A stretch of 58,747 nt of DNA. It comes from Alphaproteobacteria bacterium (GTDB taxonomy: Bacteria > Pseudomonadota > Alphaproteobacteria > Rhizobiales > Hyphomicrobiaceae). Where the stretch lies: assembly GCA_018819265.1 (NCBI GenBank), contig JAHJQI010000006.1, positions 1 to 58,747 of the forward strand, written 5' to 3'. Of the stretch, positions 8,688-17,344 are shown in pieces. A model generated the notes under the pieces. That model saw only the letters and a list, made by a program, of their open reading frames with translations, did not search any database and was not told where the DNA came from. The translations under genes were made by a program, and so were the position numbers. Each line of letters starts with the position of its first letter. Positions within the stretch are counted from its first letter, which is position 1.

Positions 8688-9860
8688 ATGTTTGCTAGGA
8701 TCGAATTCCGCGCTCGTGCCGCCTGCATCGCCCTTTCTGCTGCATTGGCAACAGCACTCGCCCCCGCCACGGCTTACGCCGTCGTCACGGACGCCCCGGC
8801 CGCTCCGCCGAGCGCCATCAAGGTCGAAAAAGTCGCATCCGGGCTCGTCAATCCCTGGTCGTTGCAGTTCCTTCCCGACGGCCGCATGCTCGTAACCGAG
8901 CGCCCCGGCCGCCTGCGCATCATCGCCAAGGATGGCAGCAAGTCCGAACCCATTGCCGGCTTGCCCAAGGTCTACGCCAGCGGCCAGGGCGGCTTGCTCG
9001 ACATCCGGCTTGCCAAGGACTTCGCCACATCGGGCACCCTGTTTTTCTCATTCGCCGAACCGCGCGAAGGCGGCACGGCTGGAACTTCCGTCGGCCGCGG
9101 CAAGCTCGTTCTGGAAGGCGACGCCGGCCGCCTCGAAGATGTCGAGGTGATCTACCGGCAGAAGCCCGCCATCCGCGCCAGCCAACACTTCGGTTCGCGC
9201 ATCGTCATCGATAATGCCGGCGCGCTCTTCGTCACCACCGGCGACCGCGGCAGCCAGAGCGATAAGGCCCAGGACCCGGACGTACCCATTGGCAAGGTAC
9301 TGCGCATCGCGACCGACGGAACTCCGGCCCCAGGCAATCCCGGGCTCGACGGCAAGCCCGGCTGGGCGCCTGAAGTCTGGTCGATCGGCCACCGCAACAT
9401 TCAGGGCGCCGTCCTCGATCCGGAGACCGGCCGGCTTTGGACCGTGGAGCACGGCGCACGCGGCGGCGATGAACTGAACAGCCCGCAGGCCGCCCGCAAT
9501 TACGGTTGGCCGGTGATCAGCTATGGCCGCCATTACTCCGGCCAGGAGATCGGCGTCGGCACCGAAAAGGCCGGCATGGAGCAGCCGGTCTATTATTGGG
9601 ACCCCTCGATCGCGACCTCGGGCCTTGAGCTCTACTCCGGCGACCTGTTCCCCGGCTGGAAAGGCAATCTTCTCGTCGGCGGTCTGGCGGGCGCACACAT
9701 GTCGCGCCTCGTCATGGAGAACGGCATGGTCGTCGCGGAGGAAAAACTGCTGCAGGAGCGCGGCGACCGCATCCGTGACATCCGCCAGGGACCCGACGGT
9801 GCCGTCTATGTTCTCACCGACGATTCCTCGGGCGAGATCCTGCGCCTGTCGCCGCAGTAG
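8688..9860 (+). CDS. Periplasmic PQQ-dependent sugar dehydrogenase (YliI/Asd-like)
   Basis: Soluble aldose sugar dehydrogenase of the GDH-B/YliI type, which oxidises sugars in the periplasm using PQQ and passes electrons to the respiratory chain. An N-terminal signal peptide (ACIALSAALATALAPATAYA) is cleaved near residue 31. The six-bladed propeller is recognised by SGLVNPWSLQFLPDGRMLVTERPGRL, SQHFGSRIVIDNAGALFVTTGDRG and WSIGHRNIQGAVLDPETGRLW, followed by EHGARGGDELN and NYGWPVISYG. At 390 residues it is full length. No PQQ synthesis gene is in the window, so cofactor supply is unknown. Confidence 0.9.
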   Translation: MFARIEFRARAACIALSAALATALAPATAYAVVTDAPAAPPSAIKVEKVASGLVNPWSLQFLPDGRMLVTERPGRLRIIAKDGSKSEPIAGLPKVYASGQGGLLDIRLAKDFATSGTLFFSFAEPREGGTAGTSVGRGKLVLEGDAGRLEDVEVIYRQKPAIRASQHFGSRIVIDNAGALFVTTGDRGSQSDKAQDPDVPIGKVLRIATDGTPAPGNPGLDGKPGWAPEVWSIGHRNIQGAVLDPETGRLWTVEHGARGGDELNSPQAARNYGWPVISYGRHYSGQEIGVGTEKAGMEQPVYYWDPSIATSGLELYSGDLFPGWKGNLLVGGLAGAHMSRLVMENGMVVAEEKLLQERGDRIRDIRQGPDGAVYVLTDDSSGEILRLSPQ

Positions 9861-9884
9861 TTCAGTCAGTCCGGGAGCGGGATT

Positions 9885-10406
9885 TCAGGGGCGGCCAGGG
9901 CCGCCGGGTCCGCTACCCGGCATGTCGATTGGCGCATCGCCGCCTGACGACTTGAGCTGCTGCACCTGCCGGGTTTGCACGATTTCGTCGGATCCGATCT
10001 GGCAATCCTTGTTCTTGTCCAGGATTTCGAAAGCCGGGTTCGACTTCGACGTCATCTCCTGAAGCGCCACCTTGCCGTCCTTGTTGGCGTCGAAATACGC
10101 ATGATCCGCCGTCTCGAATAAACGGTCTGCCTTGATCACGGTCTGGTATTCCTCGGCCGTCAGGAACCCGTCCTTATTGGCGTCCCCCTCGGCAAAAAGC
10201 TCGCTCGTGTACTTTTGCCACTCTTCGCAGGTGACCGCGTTGTTCTTGTCGAGATCCCAGGTCGGCGCGGCGCTGACGAAAAGCAGTTCGTTCGTCGAAG
10301 CCTTGGAAAAGGGCGAACCACCGCCCGAAAACGGGTTTCCACCGCAACCCGCAGCGGCCAATGCCGCGCATAGGGTGATCGGCACTGCCAAACCGAATCG
10401 CGCCAT
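9885..10406 (-). CDS. EF-hand calcium-binding lipoprotein
   Basis: A 173-residue lipoprotein. The signal sequence ends in the lipobox LAAAGCGG, so the mature protein starts at a lipidated cysteine. Four EF-hand-like loops follow: DLDKNNAVTCEEW, DANKDGFLTAEEY, DANKDGKVALQEM and DKNKDCQIGSDEI, the second and third closest to the calcium-binding consensus. A Gly/Pro-rich tail closes the protein. The start at 10406 is chosen because it gives a clean signal peptide. It converges on the sugar dehydrogenase, 24 bases away. PQQ sugar dehydrogenases bind calcium, but any functional link is speculation. Confidence 0.85.
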   Translation of the reverse strand: MARFGLAVPITLCAALAAAGCGGNPFSGGGSPFSKASTNELLFVSAAPTWDLDKNNAVTCEEWQKYTSELFAEGDANKDGFLTAEEYQTVIKADRLFETADHAYFDANKDGKVALQEMTSKSNPAFEILDKNKDCQIGSDEIVQTRQVQQLKSSGGDAPIDMPGSGPGGPGRP

Positions 10407-10722
10407 TTTGATTGAGTCCTTCCCTGACCGTCCCCGCCCAACTGCCGAATAACGCTGTTCCATGCGGCTGTCCATGGCATACCCGGCGAAGCAATCCTGC
10501 CGAACCGGTTGACATCTGCCCCGCGATCACAGAGAAACTGGCGCTTAACCGCGAAATGGCCCGATCCAGACGAGCCACCCTTTTGCACGGTTTTCCTTGG
10601 GCCTGAAAAGCGGCAACCAAGTGATTTGATGCAACGGGGTCCACATCCGCCGGCGAGTTTCGCCCGCGGATGCATTCTTGTTTGGTTCGCTTTGGTCTGC
10701 CGGGCGCACAAAGGCTTATGAG
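10407..10722. other. Intergenic region between EF-hand lipoprotein and GST
   Basis: Divergent gap of 316 bases. CATCCGC and GCGGATG pair at about 10645-10675. It should hold the promoters of both flanking genes, but no convincing motif stands out and no gene is seen. Confidence 0.35.
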
Positions 10723-11367
10723 ATGATGAAGCTCTGGGGACGCAACACGTCCGTCAACGTACAGAAGGTTCTGTGGGCCCTCGATGAGCTCGGACTTGCC
10801 TATGAGCGCATCGATGCCGGCGGTGCATTCGGCGGTCTCGACACGCCCGAATACGCCCGGCTCAACCCTAATCGCAAGATCCCGGTCCTTGAGGACGGCG
10901 ACTTCTCGATCTGGGAATCGGGCGCCATCGTGCGCTACCTGGCTGAGGCTTACGGCGCCGGCAAGCTGTCGCCGGCAGACCTCAAGTCGCGCGCCCGCGC
11001 CACCCAGTGGTGCAACTGGTGCCTCGGATCGGTCTACGTCGATTTCATCGTCCACACCTTCCAGCCCTTGATCCGCGTCACCGCCGCCGAGCGCGACACC
11101 CGGTCGCTCGCCGCCGCCGCCGAACGAGTTGGAAAGGCCTTCCAGATCCTTGATCAGGCCCTGGCAGGACACGATTTTATCGTCGGAGACGCACTTTCGT
11201 TTGCGGACATCGAGATCGGCTCGCTGATGCACCGCTACTACACGCTGCCGATCGACCGGCCTGCATTGCCCAGCGTCGAGGCCTGGTATGGGCGCTTGAA
11301 GACCAGCCCTGCCTACCAGAAGCACATCATGCAGGACTGGACGATCATGAAGATCCCGGGGGCCTGA
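10723..11367 (+). CDS. Glutathione S-transferase family protein
   Basis: A 214-residue protein with an N-terminal thioredoxin-like domain (MKLWGRNTSVNVQKVLWALDELGLAYE), the GST G-site pattern NPNRKIPVLEDGDFSIWESGAIVRYLAE and a C-terminal helical domain (GDALSFADIEIGSL). It probably conjugates or reduces electrophiles with glutathione; the substrate is unknown. Two adjacent ATG codons (10723, 10726) could each be used. Downstream lies the tandem hairpin array that leads to ffh. Confidence 0.88.
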   Translation: MMKLWGRNTSVNVQKVLWALDELGLAYERIDAGGAFGGLDTPEYARLNPNRKIPVLEDGDFSIWESGAIVRYLAEAYGAGKLSPADLKSRARATQWCNWCLGSVYVDFIVHTFQPLIRVTAAERDTRSLAAAAERVGKAFQILDQALAGHDFIVGDALSFADIEIGSLMHRYYTLPIDRPALPSVEAWYGRLKTSPAYQKHIMQDWTIMKIPGA

Positions 11368-11369
11368 CG

Positions 11370-11563
11370 CCCAACACGACTTTAGGAAGCCCAACACGAC
11401 TTCAGGAAGTGTTGGCCGAAACCACCCAACACGACTTTAGGAAGTGTTGGCCGAAACCACCCAACACGACTTCAGGAAGTGTTGGCCGAAACCACCCAAC
11501 ACGACTTCAGGAAGTGTTGGCCAATACCACCCAACACGACTTCAGGAAGTGTTGGCCAATTAA
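11370..11563. repeat. Tandem short-hairpin array upstream of ffh (35-bp period)
   Basis: Five full 35-bp units and one leading partial unit start at 11371, 11391, 11426, 11461, 11496 and 11531. Each unit holds a hairpin with stem CCAACAC/GTGTTGG and an 11-base loop GACTTYAGGAA, then a linker of about 10 bases (CCGAAACCAC in the first copies, CCAATACCAC later). The array begins just after the GST stop codon and ends about ten bases before the ffh start, so it occupies the gst-ffh gap and likely the ffh leader. The same family occurs at 33976, 58098 and, degenerate, 29481. Confidence 0.95.
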
Positions 11564-11572
11564 AGAGAACTC

Positions 11573-13204
11573 ATGTTCCAATCGCTGCAAGACCGCCTCT
11601 CTGGCGTCCTCGACAAGCTCACCAAGCGCGGTGCCCTAAGCGAGTCCGACGTTAGCGAGGCCATGCGCGAAATTCGCCGCGCGCTGCTTGAAGCCGACGT
11701 AGCGCTCGATGTCGTCAAGTCGTTCGTCGACAAGGTCAAGGAAAGGGCCGTCGGCCGCGAGGTTCTGAAATCGGTGACGCCCGGCCAGATGGTCGTCAAG
11801 CTGGTTCACGATGAACTCGTCGCCATGCTCGGCTCCGACGCCGACCCGATCGATCTCAACGCCGTCCCGCCCGTGCCGATCCTCATGGTCGGCCTACAGG
11901 GCTCCGGCAAGACGACCTCGACCGCCAAGATCGCCTATCGCCTGAAGACGCGCGACCGCAAGAAGCCGCTGATGGCATCTCTCGACACGCGCCGGCCCGC
12001 CGCCCAGGAACAGCTGCGCGTCCTCGGCGAGCAGACCGGCATCGACACCCTGCCGATCGTCGCCGGCCAGTCTCCCCTGCAGATCGCCCGGCGCGCCATG
12101 GAGGCCGCCAGGCTCGGCGGCTACGATGTCGTTCTCCTCGACACCGCCGGCCGCGTCACTGTCGACGAAGCCCTCATGGCCGAAGTCGCGGAAGTTAAGG
12201 CAGCAACGAATCCCCACGAAGTACTCCTCGTCGCCGACAGCCTGACCGGCCAGGATGCCGTCAACACGGCGACCGCCTTTGACAGCCGCATCGGCATCAC
12301 CGGCATCGTCCTGACGCGAGCCGACGGCGACGGCCGCGGCGGCGCTGCGCTTTCCATGCGTGCAGTCACCGGCAAACCGATCAAGCTCCTCGGCACCGGC
12401 GAGAAGTGGGACGAACTCGAAGACTTCCACCCCGGCCGCATCGCCGGCCGCATCCTCGGCATGGGCGACGTCGTCAGCCTCGTCGAGAAGGCCGCGCAGA
12501 CCATCGACGCCGAAAAGGCGACGATCATCGCGCAGAAGATGCGCAAGGGCGCCTTCGACCTCGAGGACCTCGCCGAGCAGCTGACGCAGATGCAGCGCAT
12601 GGGCGGCATGCAGGGCGTCATGGGCATGCTTCCGGGAATGGGCAAGCTGAAAGGTCAGATGGGCGATCTCGACGCCGGCGAGAAGGCCATGAAGCGTCAG
12701 CGCGCCATCATTCAGTCGATGACGCCCAAGGAGCGCCGCGCACCCAAGGTTCTCGACGCAAAACGCAAACGCCGCATCGCCAAGGGCTCGGGGACCGACG
12801 TCCAGGACATCAACAAGCTCCTCAAGATGCACCGACAGATGGCCGACATGATGAAGGCCATGGGCAAGAAGGGCATGATGGGCCGCATGATGGGCGGCCT
12901 CGGCATCGGTGGTGGCGGCGGACCCAGCGAAGCCGAACTCGCTGCCATGCAAAAGGAACTCGCCGGCCTCGATCCGAAGGCGCTCGAACAACTCCCCGCC
13001 GAACTTCGCGACGCGCTGCCGGGAATCGGCGGCAAGTTCAAACCGGCTGCCTCGAGCAAAGCACCTGGTCTTCCCGGTCTCGGCGGCGGCGGGCTGCTTC
13101 CCGGCCTCGGCGGCGGTGGTTTGCCCGGCCTCGGCGGTGGCTTTCCCGGCCCTGGCCTTCCCGCCATGCCAAGCCACGGCGGCAAGAAGAAGAAGCGGAA
13201 ATAG
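11573..13204 (+). CDS. ffh: Signal recognition particle protein Ffh with long Gly/Leu/Pro tail
   Basis: Ffh (SRP54) binds signal sequences and 4.5S RNA and delivers ribosomes to FtsY. The NG domain shows the GTPase loop GLQGSGKTTSTAKIAYRL, DTRRPAAQEQL and DTAGRVTVDEALM. The methionine-rich M domain (MQRMGGMQGVMGMLPGMGKLK) and RNA-binding region (AKGSGTDVQDINKLL) are intact. Beyond it, residues about 496-543 form a tail of PGLGGGG-type repeats ending in a KKKKRK cluster. At 543 residues the protein is about 90 longer than the Escherichia coli form. The start at 11573 follows AAAGAGA and sits right after a hairpin array. Confidence 0.95.
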   Translation: MFQSLQDRLSGVLDKLTKRGALSESDVSEAMREIRRALLEADVALDVVKSFVDKVKERAVGREVLKSVTPGQMVVKLVHDELVAMLGSDADPIDLNAVPPVPILMVGLQGSGKTTSTAKIAYRLKTRDRKKPLMASLDTRRPAAQEQLRVLGEQTGIDTLPIVAGQSPLQIARRAMEAARLGGYDVVLLDTAGRVTVDEALMAEVAEVKAATNPHEVLLVADSLTGQDAVNTATAFDSRIGITGIVLTRADGDGRGGAALSMRAVTGKPIKLLGTGEKWDELEDFHPGRIAGRILGMGDVVSLVEKAAQTIDAEKATIIAQKMRKGAFDLEDLAEQLTQMQRMGGMQGVMGMLPGMGKLKGQMGDLDAGEKAMKRQRAIIQSMTPKERRAPKVLDAKRKRRIAKGSGTDVQDINKLLKMHRQMADMMKAMGKKGMMGRMMGGLGIGGGGGPSEAELAAMQKELAGLDPKALEQLPAELRDALPGIGGKFKPAASSKAPGLPGLGGGGLLPGLGGGGLPGLGGGFPGPGLPAMPSHGGKKKKRK

Positions 13205-13340
13205 GACCGCCTCACCGGCGGATCGAAACTCACCGACCAGTTTAGGTTCCGATATTTACTCGAGGGTTCGCCGCACAGGGAAGCAAATCTCATAACCGGA
13301 ATTCTGGCTGATGGACACCGACTACCCCAACTCGCAAAAC

Positions 13341-13456
13341 GTCATCCCCGCGAAGGCGGGGACCCAAGCAGGCCAGAGTTCATCGAGAAAATGGAATTCA
13401 AGCAAACGGCCCGACCAATTGAAGTTTGCTTAGGTGCCCGCCTTGGCGGGAATGAC
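13341..13456. repeat. MITE-like element with inverted ends
   Basis: This 116-base element lies between ffh and rpsP. Its ends form imperfect inverted repeats of about 22 bases: GTCATCCCCGCGAAGGCGGG at the left and GCCCGCCTTGGCGGGAATGAC at the right (mismatches at three positions). Short elements with GTCATYCCCGCGAA ends are widespread in proteobacterial genomes. The middle is AT-richer and non-coding. Transcription of rpsP must start to its right or run through it. Confidence 0.7.
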
Positions 13457-13538
13457 CGACTGTCTTGAAGATCGAACGGAAACAACCAACCAACCGAACA
13501 AACTCACTTGAACAAACCCACTTGAAAGGAACTTGAAC

Positions 13539-13925
13539 GTGTCAGTCAAAATTCGTCTTGCCCGCGGCGGCTCGAAAAAGCGCCCCTACTACTACATCGT
13601 CGCGTCCGACGTCCGCTCGCCTCGCGATGGCCGCTACATCGAACGCGTCGGCACCTATAACCCGATGCTGCCGAAGGATTCCGAGGACCGCGTCAAGCTC
13701 GACGCCGACCGCATCAAGCATTGGCTCTCGGTTGGCGCCCTGCCGACCGACCGCGTCGCCCGCTTCCTCGATGCCGCCGACATCCTGAAGCGCGAAGCCA
13801 GGATCAACCCGGACAAATCCAAGCCGAAGAAAAAGGCTCAGGAGCGCACGGCCGCACTCGCGGAAAAGAAGCGCGAAGCTGAAGAAGCCGCCAAGGCTGC
13901 CGCCGAAGCACCGGCCGAAGGCTGA
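13539..13925 (+). CDS. rpsP: 30S ribosomal protein S16
   Basis: S16 binds 16S rRNA in early small-subunit assembly. The family start [21 protein letters not shown] and the segment [15 protein letters not shown] are unmistakable. The GTG at 13539 is the start: AAAGGA lies upstream and the encoded MSVKIRL matches the family; a TTG two codons earlier is less likely. A Lys/Ala/Glu-rich tail brings it to 128 residues. In most bacteria rimM, trmD and rplS follow in one operon; here a terminator follows and those genes are elsewhere in the window. Confidence 0.96.
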   Translation: MSVKIRLARGGSKKRPYYYIVASDVRSPRDGRYIERVGTYNPMLPKDSEDRVKLDADRIKHWLSVGALPTDRVARFLDAADILKREARINPDKSKPKKKAQERTAALAEKKREAEEAAKAAAEAPAEG

Positions 13926-13956
13926 GCCGCTTTAACCAGCTCCGCAGGCTCAAAAG

Positions 13957-13990
13957 GCCGCCGTCCGGGCTTCCCGGCGGCGACTTTTTC
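13957..13990 (+). terminator. Rho-independent terminator of rpsP
   Basis: GCCGCCG (13957-13963) pairs with CGGCGGC (13975-13981) and is followed by GACTTTTTC. It ends rpsP as a single-gene transcript. Confidence 0.85.
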
Positions 13991-14171
13991 ATTCGATTCA
14001 AATGTCATCTAAATTCGATCGACGTTCGATATTTATCCGAACGAAGCTGCTCATCGCACGTTCACCCTGCCGCCCAAAATACATCCCCCTTTCAACATCC
14101 TGTTTCCCCATTGCACCCCCTAATGAGGAACCGGCGCGGAAAAACAACAGCCGGAGAAACAGAGGGGACCA

Positions 14172-14753
14172 ATGATCAACCGGCGACTCCCGTCGACGAA
14201 TTTGGCGTCAATTTCGAAATTTGCAGCGTGCGCCGTCGTGGGTATCGCCGCGGCAGCGCTGGCATCCTGCTCCAATACTCCAAGCAACGACCGCAGAGGC
14301 TTCGCGCCGTCGTTTACCGGTACTGAGGCAAGCCCGCGCGTTTGGGGCAGCGACGGCGCAACCAAGACCCGCCGCGGTGTCTACAAGCTCGGTAACCCCT
14401 ATCAGGTCGCCGGCAGAACCTACTTTCCCCGCCACGAACCCGGCTACGACAGGACCGGTACCGCCTCCTGGTATGGCGACGACTTCCACGGCCGCCTCAC
14501 GTCCAACGGTGAAGTTTTCGACATGCATCAAATCTCCGGGGCGCATCCGACATTGCCGCTGCCGTCTCTGGTACGCGTCACCAATCTCGACAACGGCCGC
14601 TCTATTGTCCTGCGCGTCAATGATCGCGGACCGTTCGTCCACGATCGCATCATCGACCTTTCGCGTGCAGCCGCCGACCGCCTCGGATTCCTGAATAGGG
14701 GGACCGCAAAAGTCCGTGTCACCTACGTTGGCCCCGCCAATCTCGGCGGCTGA
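14172..14753 (+). CDS. rlpA: Septal ring lytic transglycosylase RlpA-like lipoprotein
   Basis: A 193-residue lipoprotein with the lipobox ALASCSN in its signal sequence and a double-psi beta-barrel domain: GTASWYGDDFHGRLTSNGE, then TLPLPSLVRVTNLDNGRSI and VRVNDRGPF-type segment LRVNDRGPFVHDRIIDLS. RlpA proteins act on denuded peptidoglycan strands at the septum. Catalytic Asp and His equivalents (WYGDDFHG) are present. No SPOR domain follows, unlike the pseudomonad form. The ATG at 14172 is preceded by AGAGGGG. Confidence 0.9.
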   Translation: MINRRLPSTNLASISKFAACAVVGIAAAALASCSNTPSNDRRGFAPSFTGTEASPRVWGSDGATKTRRGVYKLGNPYQVAGRTYFPRHEPGYDRTGTASWYGDDFHGRLTSNGEVFDMHQISGAHPTLPLPSLVRVTNLDNGRSIVLRVNDRGPFVHDRIIDLSRAAADRLGFLNRGTAKVRVTYVGPANLGG

Positions 14754-14848
14754 CCAAGATCACCGGTGCCATCAAGAAATGCCGCCAGGTTGTCACGCCG
14801 GGCGGCATCGTTGGTTGATGGACGAGACGAGCCGGACGAACCTTTCCG

Positions 14849-15904
14849 TCAGCTCTGCGGACCCAGATCGAACTGCACCTTGTCCATGATCTCGGATGCT
14901 TTTCCGGCGTTCGCGGCGATTTCGCCAAGCTGCAGCTTGTCGGCTTTCAGGTTTCCCCAGCCCTGCACGAGCTTCGATGCCGGCACACCGTCCTTCAGCG
15001 GATACTCGTTGACCGCTTCGGCGTAGATCTCCTGGCCCTGTTCGGACGCCAGAAACTCGATGAGCTTCACACCCGCCGCCTTGTGAGGAGCATGTTTTGC
15101 CAAAACCGCGCCGGAGATATTGACGTGCGTGCCGCGGTCCGCGGCGTTCGGGAACAACAGCTTCACCGACTTCGCCCACTCCTGCTGCTCGGGCTTTTTG
15201 TCGTTGGTCTGCATCGCAGCCATGTAATAGCTGTTGCCGATCGCGATATCGCACTCGCCCGAGTAGATTCCCTTGACCTGATCGCGGTCGCCGCCCGCCG
15301 GCTTGCGGGCAAGGTTGTTCTTCACGCCGCGCGCCCAGTCTTCCGCCTTCTGCGGCCCAAGATGCGCGACCATCGAGGCCAGAAGTCCGATGTTATAGGG
15401 ATGCTGTCCCGACCGGGCGCAGATCTTGCCCTTCCATTTGGGGTCGGCGAGTTCCTCATAGGTGATCGCGTCCTGTTTGACCCGCTCCTTGGAGGCGTAA
15501 ACGAGCCGCGCGCGCTGTGACAGGCCGACCCACTGACCGTTCGGGTCACGGTAATTCGCAGGAATGTTGGCGTCGACCTCTGCGGACTCGATCGGCTGCG
15601 TAATGCCCTTCTTTTCCGCTTCCGCCAGCCGCGCGATATCAACCGTCAGCAATACGTCGACCGGGCTGTTGCGCCCTTCGGCTGCGGCCCTTTCGATCAG
15701 GCCGTCTTTCGCGAAGACGACATTGGTCTTGATGCCGGTCTTTTTGGTGAAAGCTTCGAGCAGCGGCGCAATCAGGCCCGGCTCGCGGTAGGAGTAGATG
15801 TTGACCTCGTCGGCCGCCTGCGCCTGCTGCGGCAAAACTCCGGTCCAACCTGCGACTGCGGCAAGCGCAATCATGCCGCCGGTGGCAGCCCGTCTGAACG
15901 TCAT
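14849..15904 (-). CDS. Periplasmic ferric-iron-binding protein of an ABC transporter (FbpA/FutA family)
   Basis: A 351-residue solute-binding protein with a Sec signal peptide ending QAQAAD, followed by EVNIYSYREPGLIAPLLEAFTKKTGIKTNVVF, the opening typical of FutA/FbpA/IdiA ferric-binding proteins. SGECDIAIGNSYYMAAM carries the tandem tyrosines that bind iron at the C-terminal lobe. No permease or ATPase gene is adjacent, so its transporter is elsewhere or it works as an orphan receptor. Two ICE-like boxes upstream (16039-16075) suggest control by an iron regulator of the Irr type. Confidence 0.9.
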   Translation of the reverse strand: MTFRRAATGGMIALAAVAGWTGVLPQQAQAADEVNIYSYREPGLIAPLLEAFTKKTGIKTNVVFAKDGLIERAAAEGRNSPVDVLLTVDIARLAEAEKKGITQPIESAEVDANIPANYRDPNGQWVGLSQRARLVYASKERVKQDAITYEELADPKWKGKICARSGQHPYNIGLLASMVAHLGPQKAEDWARGVKNNLARKPAGGDRDQVKGIYSGECDIAIGNSYYMAAMQTNDKKPEQQEWAKSVKLLFPNAADRGTHVNISGAVLAKHAPHKAAGVKLIEFLASEQGQEIYAEAVNEYPLKDGVPASKLVQGWGNLKADKLQLGEIAANAGKASEIMDKVQFDLGPQS

Positions 15905-16308
15905 GGTGTCCTCCGATCAACGGGGGTCAAGGCCCCGCCATGGATACTGTCGATGAATGCCGGCAATTGATTCCGGCACGCCAAGTGCAACAGCAACAGC
16001 CGCCAAGTCAATACGCCATTTCTAATGAATTTATACAATAGAACTATTCCAGTATTACATTGGAACGATTCTAAGACCTGTCGTCAGCGTATGGCTGCAA
16101 GCACAAGCCTCTTTTAGCCGGCTGACAGCGCTCGGCCCGAAGAGTTTCAATATTCCGGTCGACGCCAGATATAGATCATGCCAATAACAAAACAGCTGCC
16201 GTATTAGAATCGATCCGCACCTGGGAAAACGCAAATACGAACAGAGCCCCCGAACGGGTATCGCCTCGCGGGGGCAGGCTGCTCGCTGAACATGCTCTGG
16301 GACCCGCG
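15905..16308. other. Divergent intergenic region, iron-protein gene / TauE gene
   Basis: This 404-base gap holds divergent promoters. Its AT-rich core around 16015-16080 contains two ICE-like boxes listed separately. The remainder shows no gene, RNA or terminator that I can support. Confidence 0.5.
16039..16075 (-). promoter_or_regulatory. Two ICE-like (Irr) operator boxes upstream of the ferric-binding protein
   Basis: Two copies of a TAGAA-N3-TTC-like pattern are found: TAGAACTATTCCA at 16039-16051 and, read on the minus strand, TTAGAATCGTTCCAA within 16060-16075. The rhizobial iron control element bound by Irr has the consensus TTTAGAA-N3-TTCTAAA, so each copy differs mainly in its right half. 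They lie about 135-170 bases upstream of the ferric-binding gene start. The assignment is inferred from resemblance. Confidence 0.5.
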
Positions 16309-17109
16309 ATGATATCCGAACTCCTATCCATCGAGACCGTGGCGCTGCTGGCTGCCGCCGGATTCATCGTCGGTCTCTTGGTCGGCATGACGGGTGTTGG
16401 CGCCGGCGCGCTGATGACGCCGATGCTGATTTCCGGTTTTGGCATCGCCCCGGCAGTGGCGGTCGGCACCGACTTGCTGTTTGCCGCCATGACCAAGTCC
16501 GGCGGCGCCTGGCGCCATCATCGTCTCGGCCACGTCAACTGGAATATCCTAGGGGCTCTGGCGGCCGGCAGCATCACGGCAGCCCTGCTGACGCTCGCAG
16601 CACTGTATTATCTGGCTCCCGGACAAGTCGAGATCGGCAAACTGATCCGTCCGGTCCTCGCCGTTACGCTGATCATCAGCGCCATCGCCGTCCCGGTCAT
16701 TCCGCTGATTATCGGCCGGACCCTGAAGGCGCCGACCCGGCCACTCCAGATGCGCCCGCTCGCGACCATGTCTTTCGGACTTGTTTTGGGCGTCGTCGTC
16801 ACCCTGACATCCGTCGGTGCCGGTGCTATCGGCGTTGCCGTTCTGACGTTGCTTTATCCGATGCTGCGGGCCCGCCACATTGTCGGTACCGACATTGTGC
16901 ATGCAGTTCCCCTGACTCTCCTTTCAGGGCTCGGCCACATGTCGGTCGGCAACATAGATTTCGCGGTGCTCGGCGCTCTTCTATTCGGCTCGCTGCCTGG
17001 CATAATGATCGGTTCGCGCCTGACTTCCAGCATCCCCGATTGGCTCCTTCGACTCGTCCTTTCCGCGGTCCTGGCATGGGCAGCCTACCTTGTCGCAACT
17101 AAAATATAA
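16309..17109 (+). CDS. TauE/SafE-family membrane exporter
   Basis: A 266-residue inner-membrane protein with about eight helices in two related halves, the TauE/SafE (sulfite exporter) architecture. The first half has LLAAAGFIVGLLVGMTGVGAGALMTP and the second LVLGVVVTLTSVGAGAIGVAVLT, the paired G-x-T-x-G-x-GAG motifs of the family. Transported substrates in this family include sulfite, sulfoacetate and other organosulfonates; nothing nearby identifies the one here. It is divergent from the iron-binding protein. Confidence 0.88.
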   Translation: MISELLSIETVALLAAAGFIVGLLVGMTGVGAGALMTPMLISGFGIAPAVAVGTDLLFAAMTKSGGAWRHHRLGHVNWNILGALAAGSITAALLTLAALYYLAPGQVEIGKLIRPVLAVTLIISAIAVPVIPLIIGRTLKAPTRPLQMRPLATMSFGLVLGVVVTLTSVGAGAIGVAVLTLLYPMLRARHIVGTDIVHAVPLTLLSGLGHMSVGNIDFAVLGALLFGSLPGIMIGSRLTSSIPDWLLRLVLSAVLAWAAYLVATKI

Positions 17110-17344
17110 GCAAGCCTAAGGCACTGAATTAAAGCAGAAAAATAGCGATTCTTGCAGTCTGCTTCAAGGCTTTCCCACAGCGCACGCACATCTCACGCGG
17201 CCGCCCAGGTCACGCTGGACGCTGCATGGCGAATCATCCCACGATCCATGTAGATCGCGCGCTTTCCTCGTCCTGTTTTGTCTGTCGGCCGCGGCGCAGT
17301 TCATAGCGTCAGTTATCGCTGAAATTCGAAGTAGGACCGGGTCA

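Noticed and set aside
11370..11563. CRISPR array
   Set aside because: Periodic palindromic units suggested CRISPR, but the 'spacers' are only about ten bases and nearly identical, and no cas gene is present. The same holds for the arrays at 33976 and 58098.
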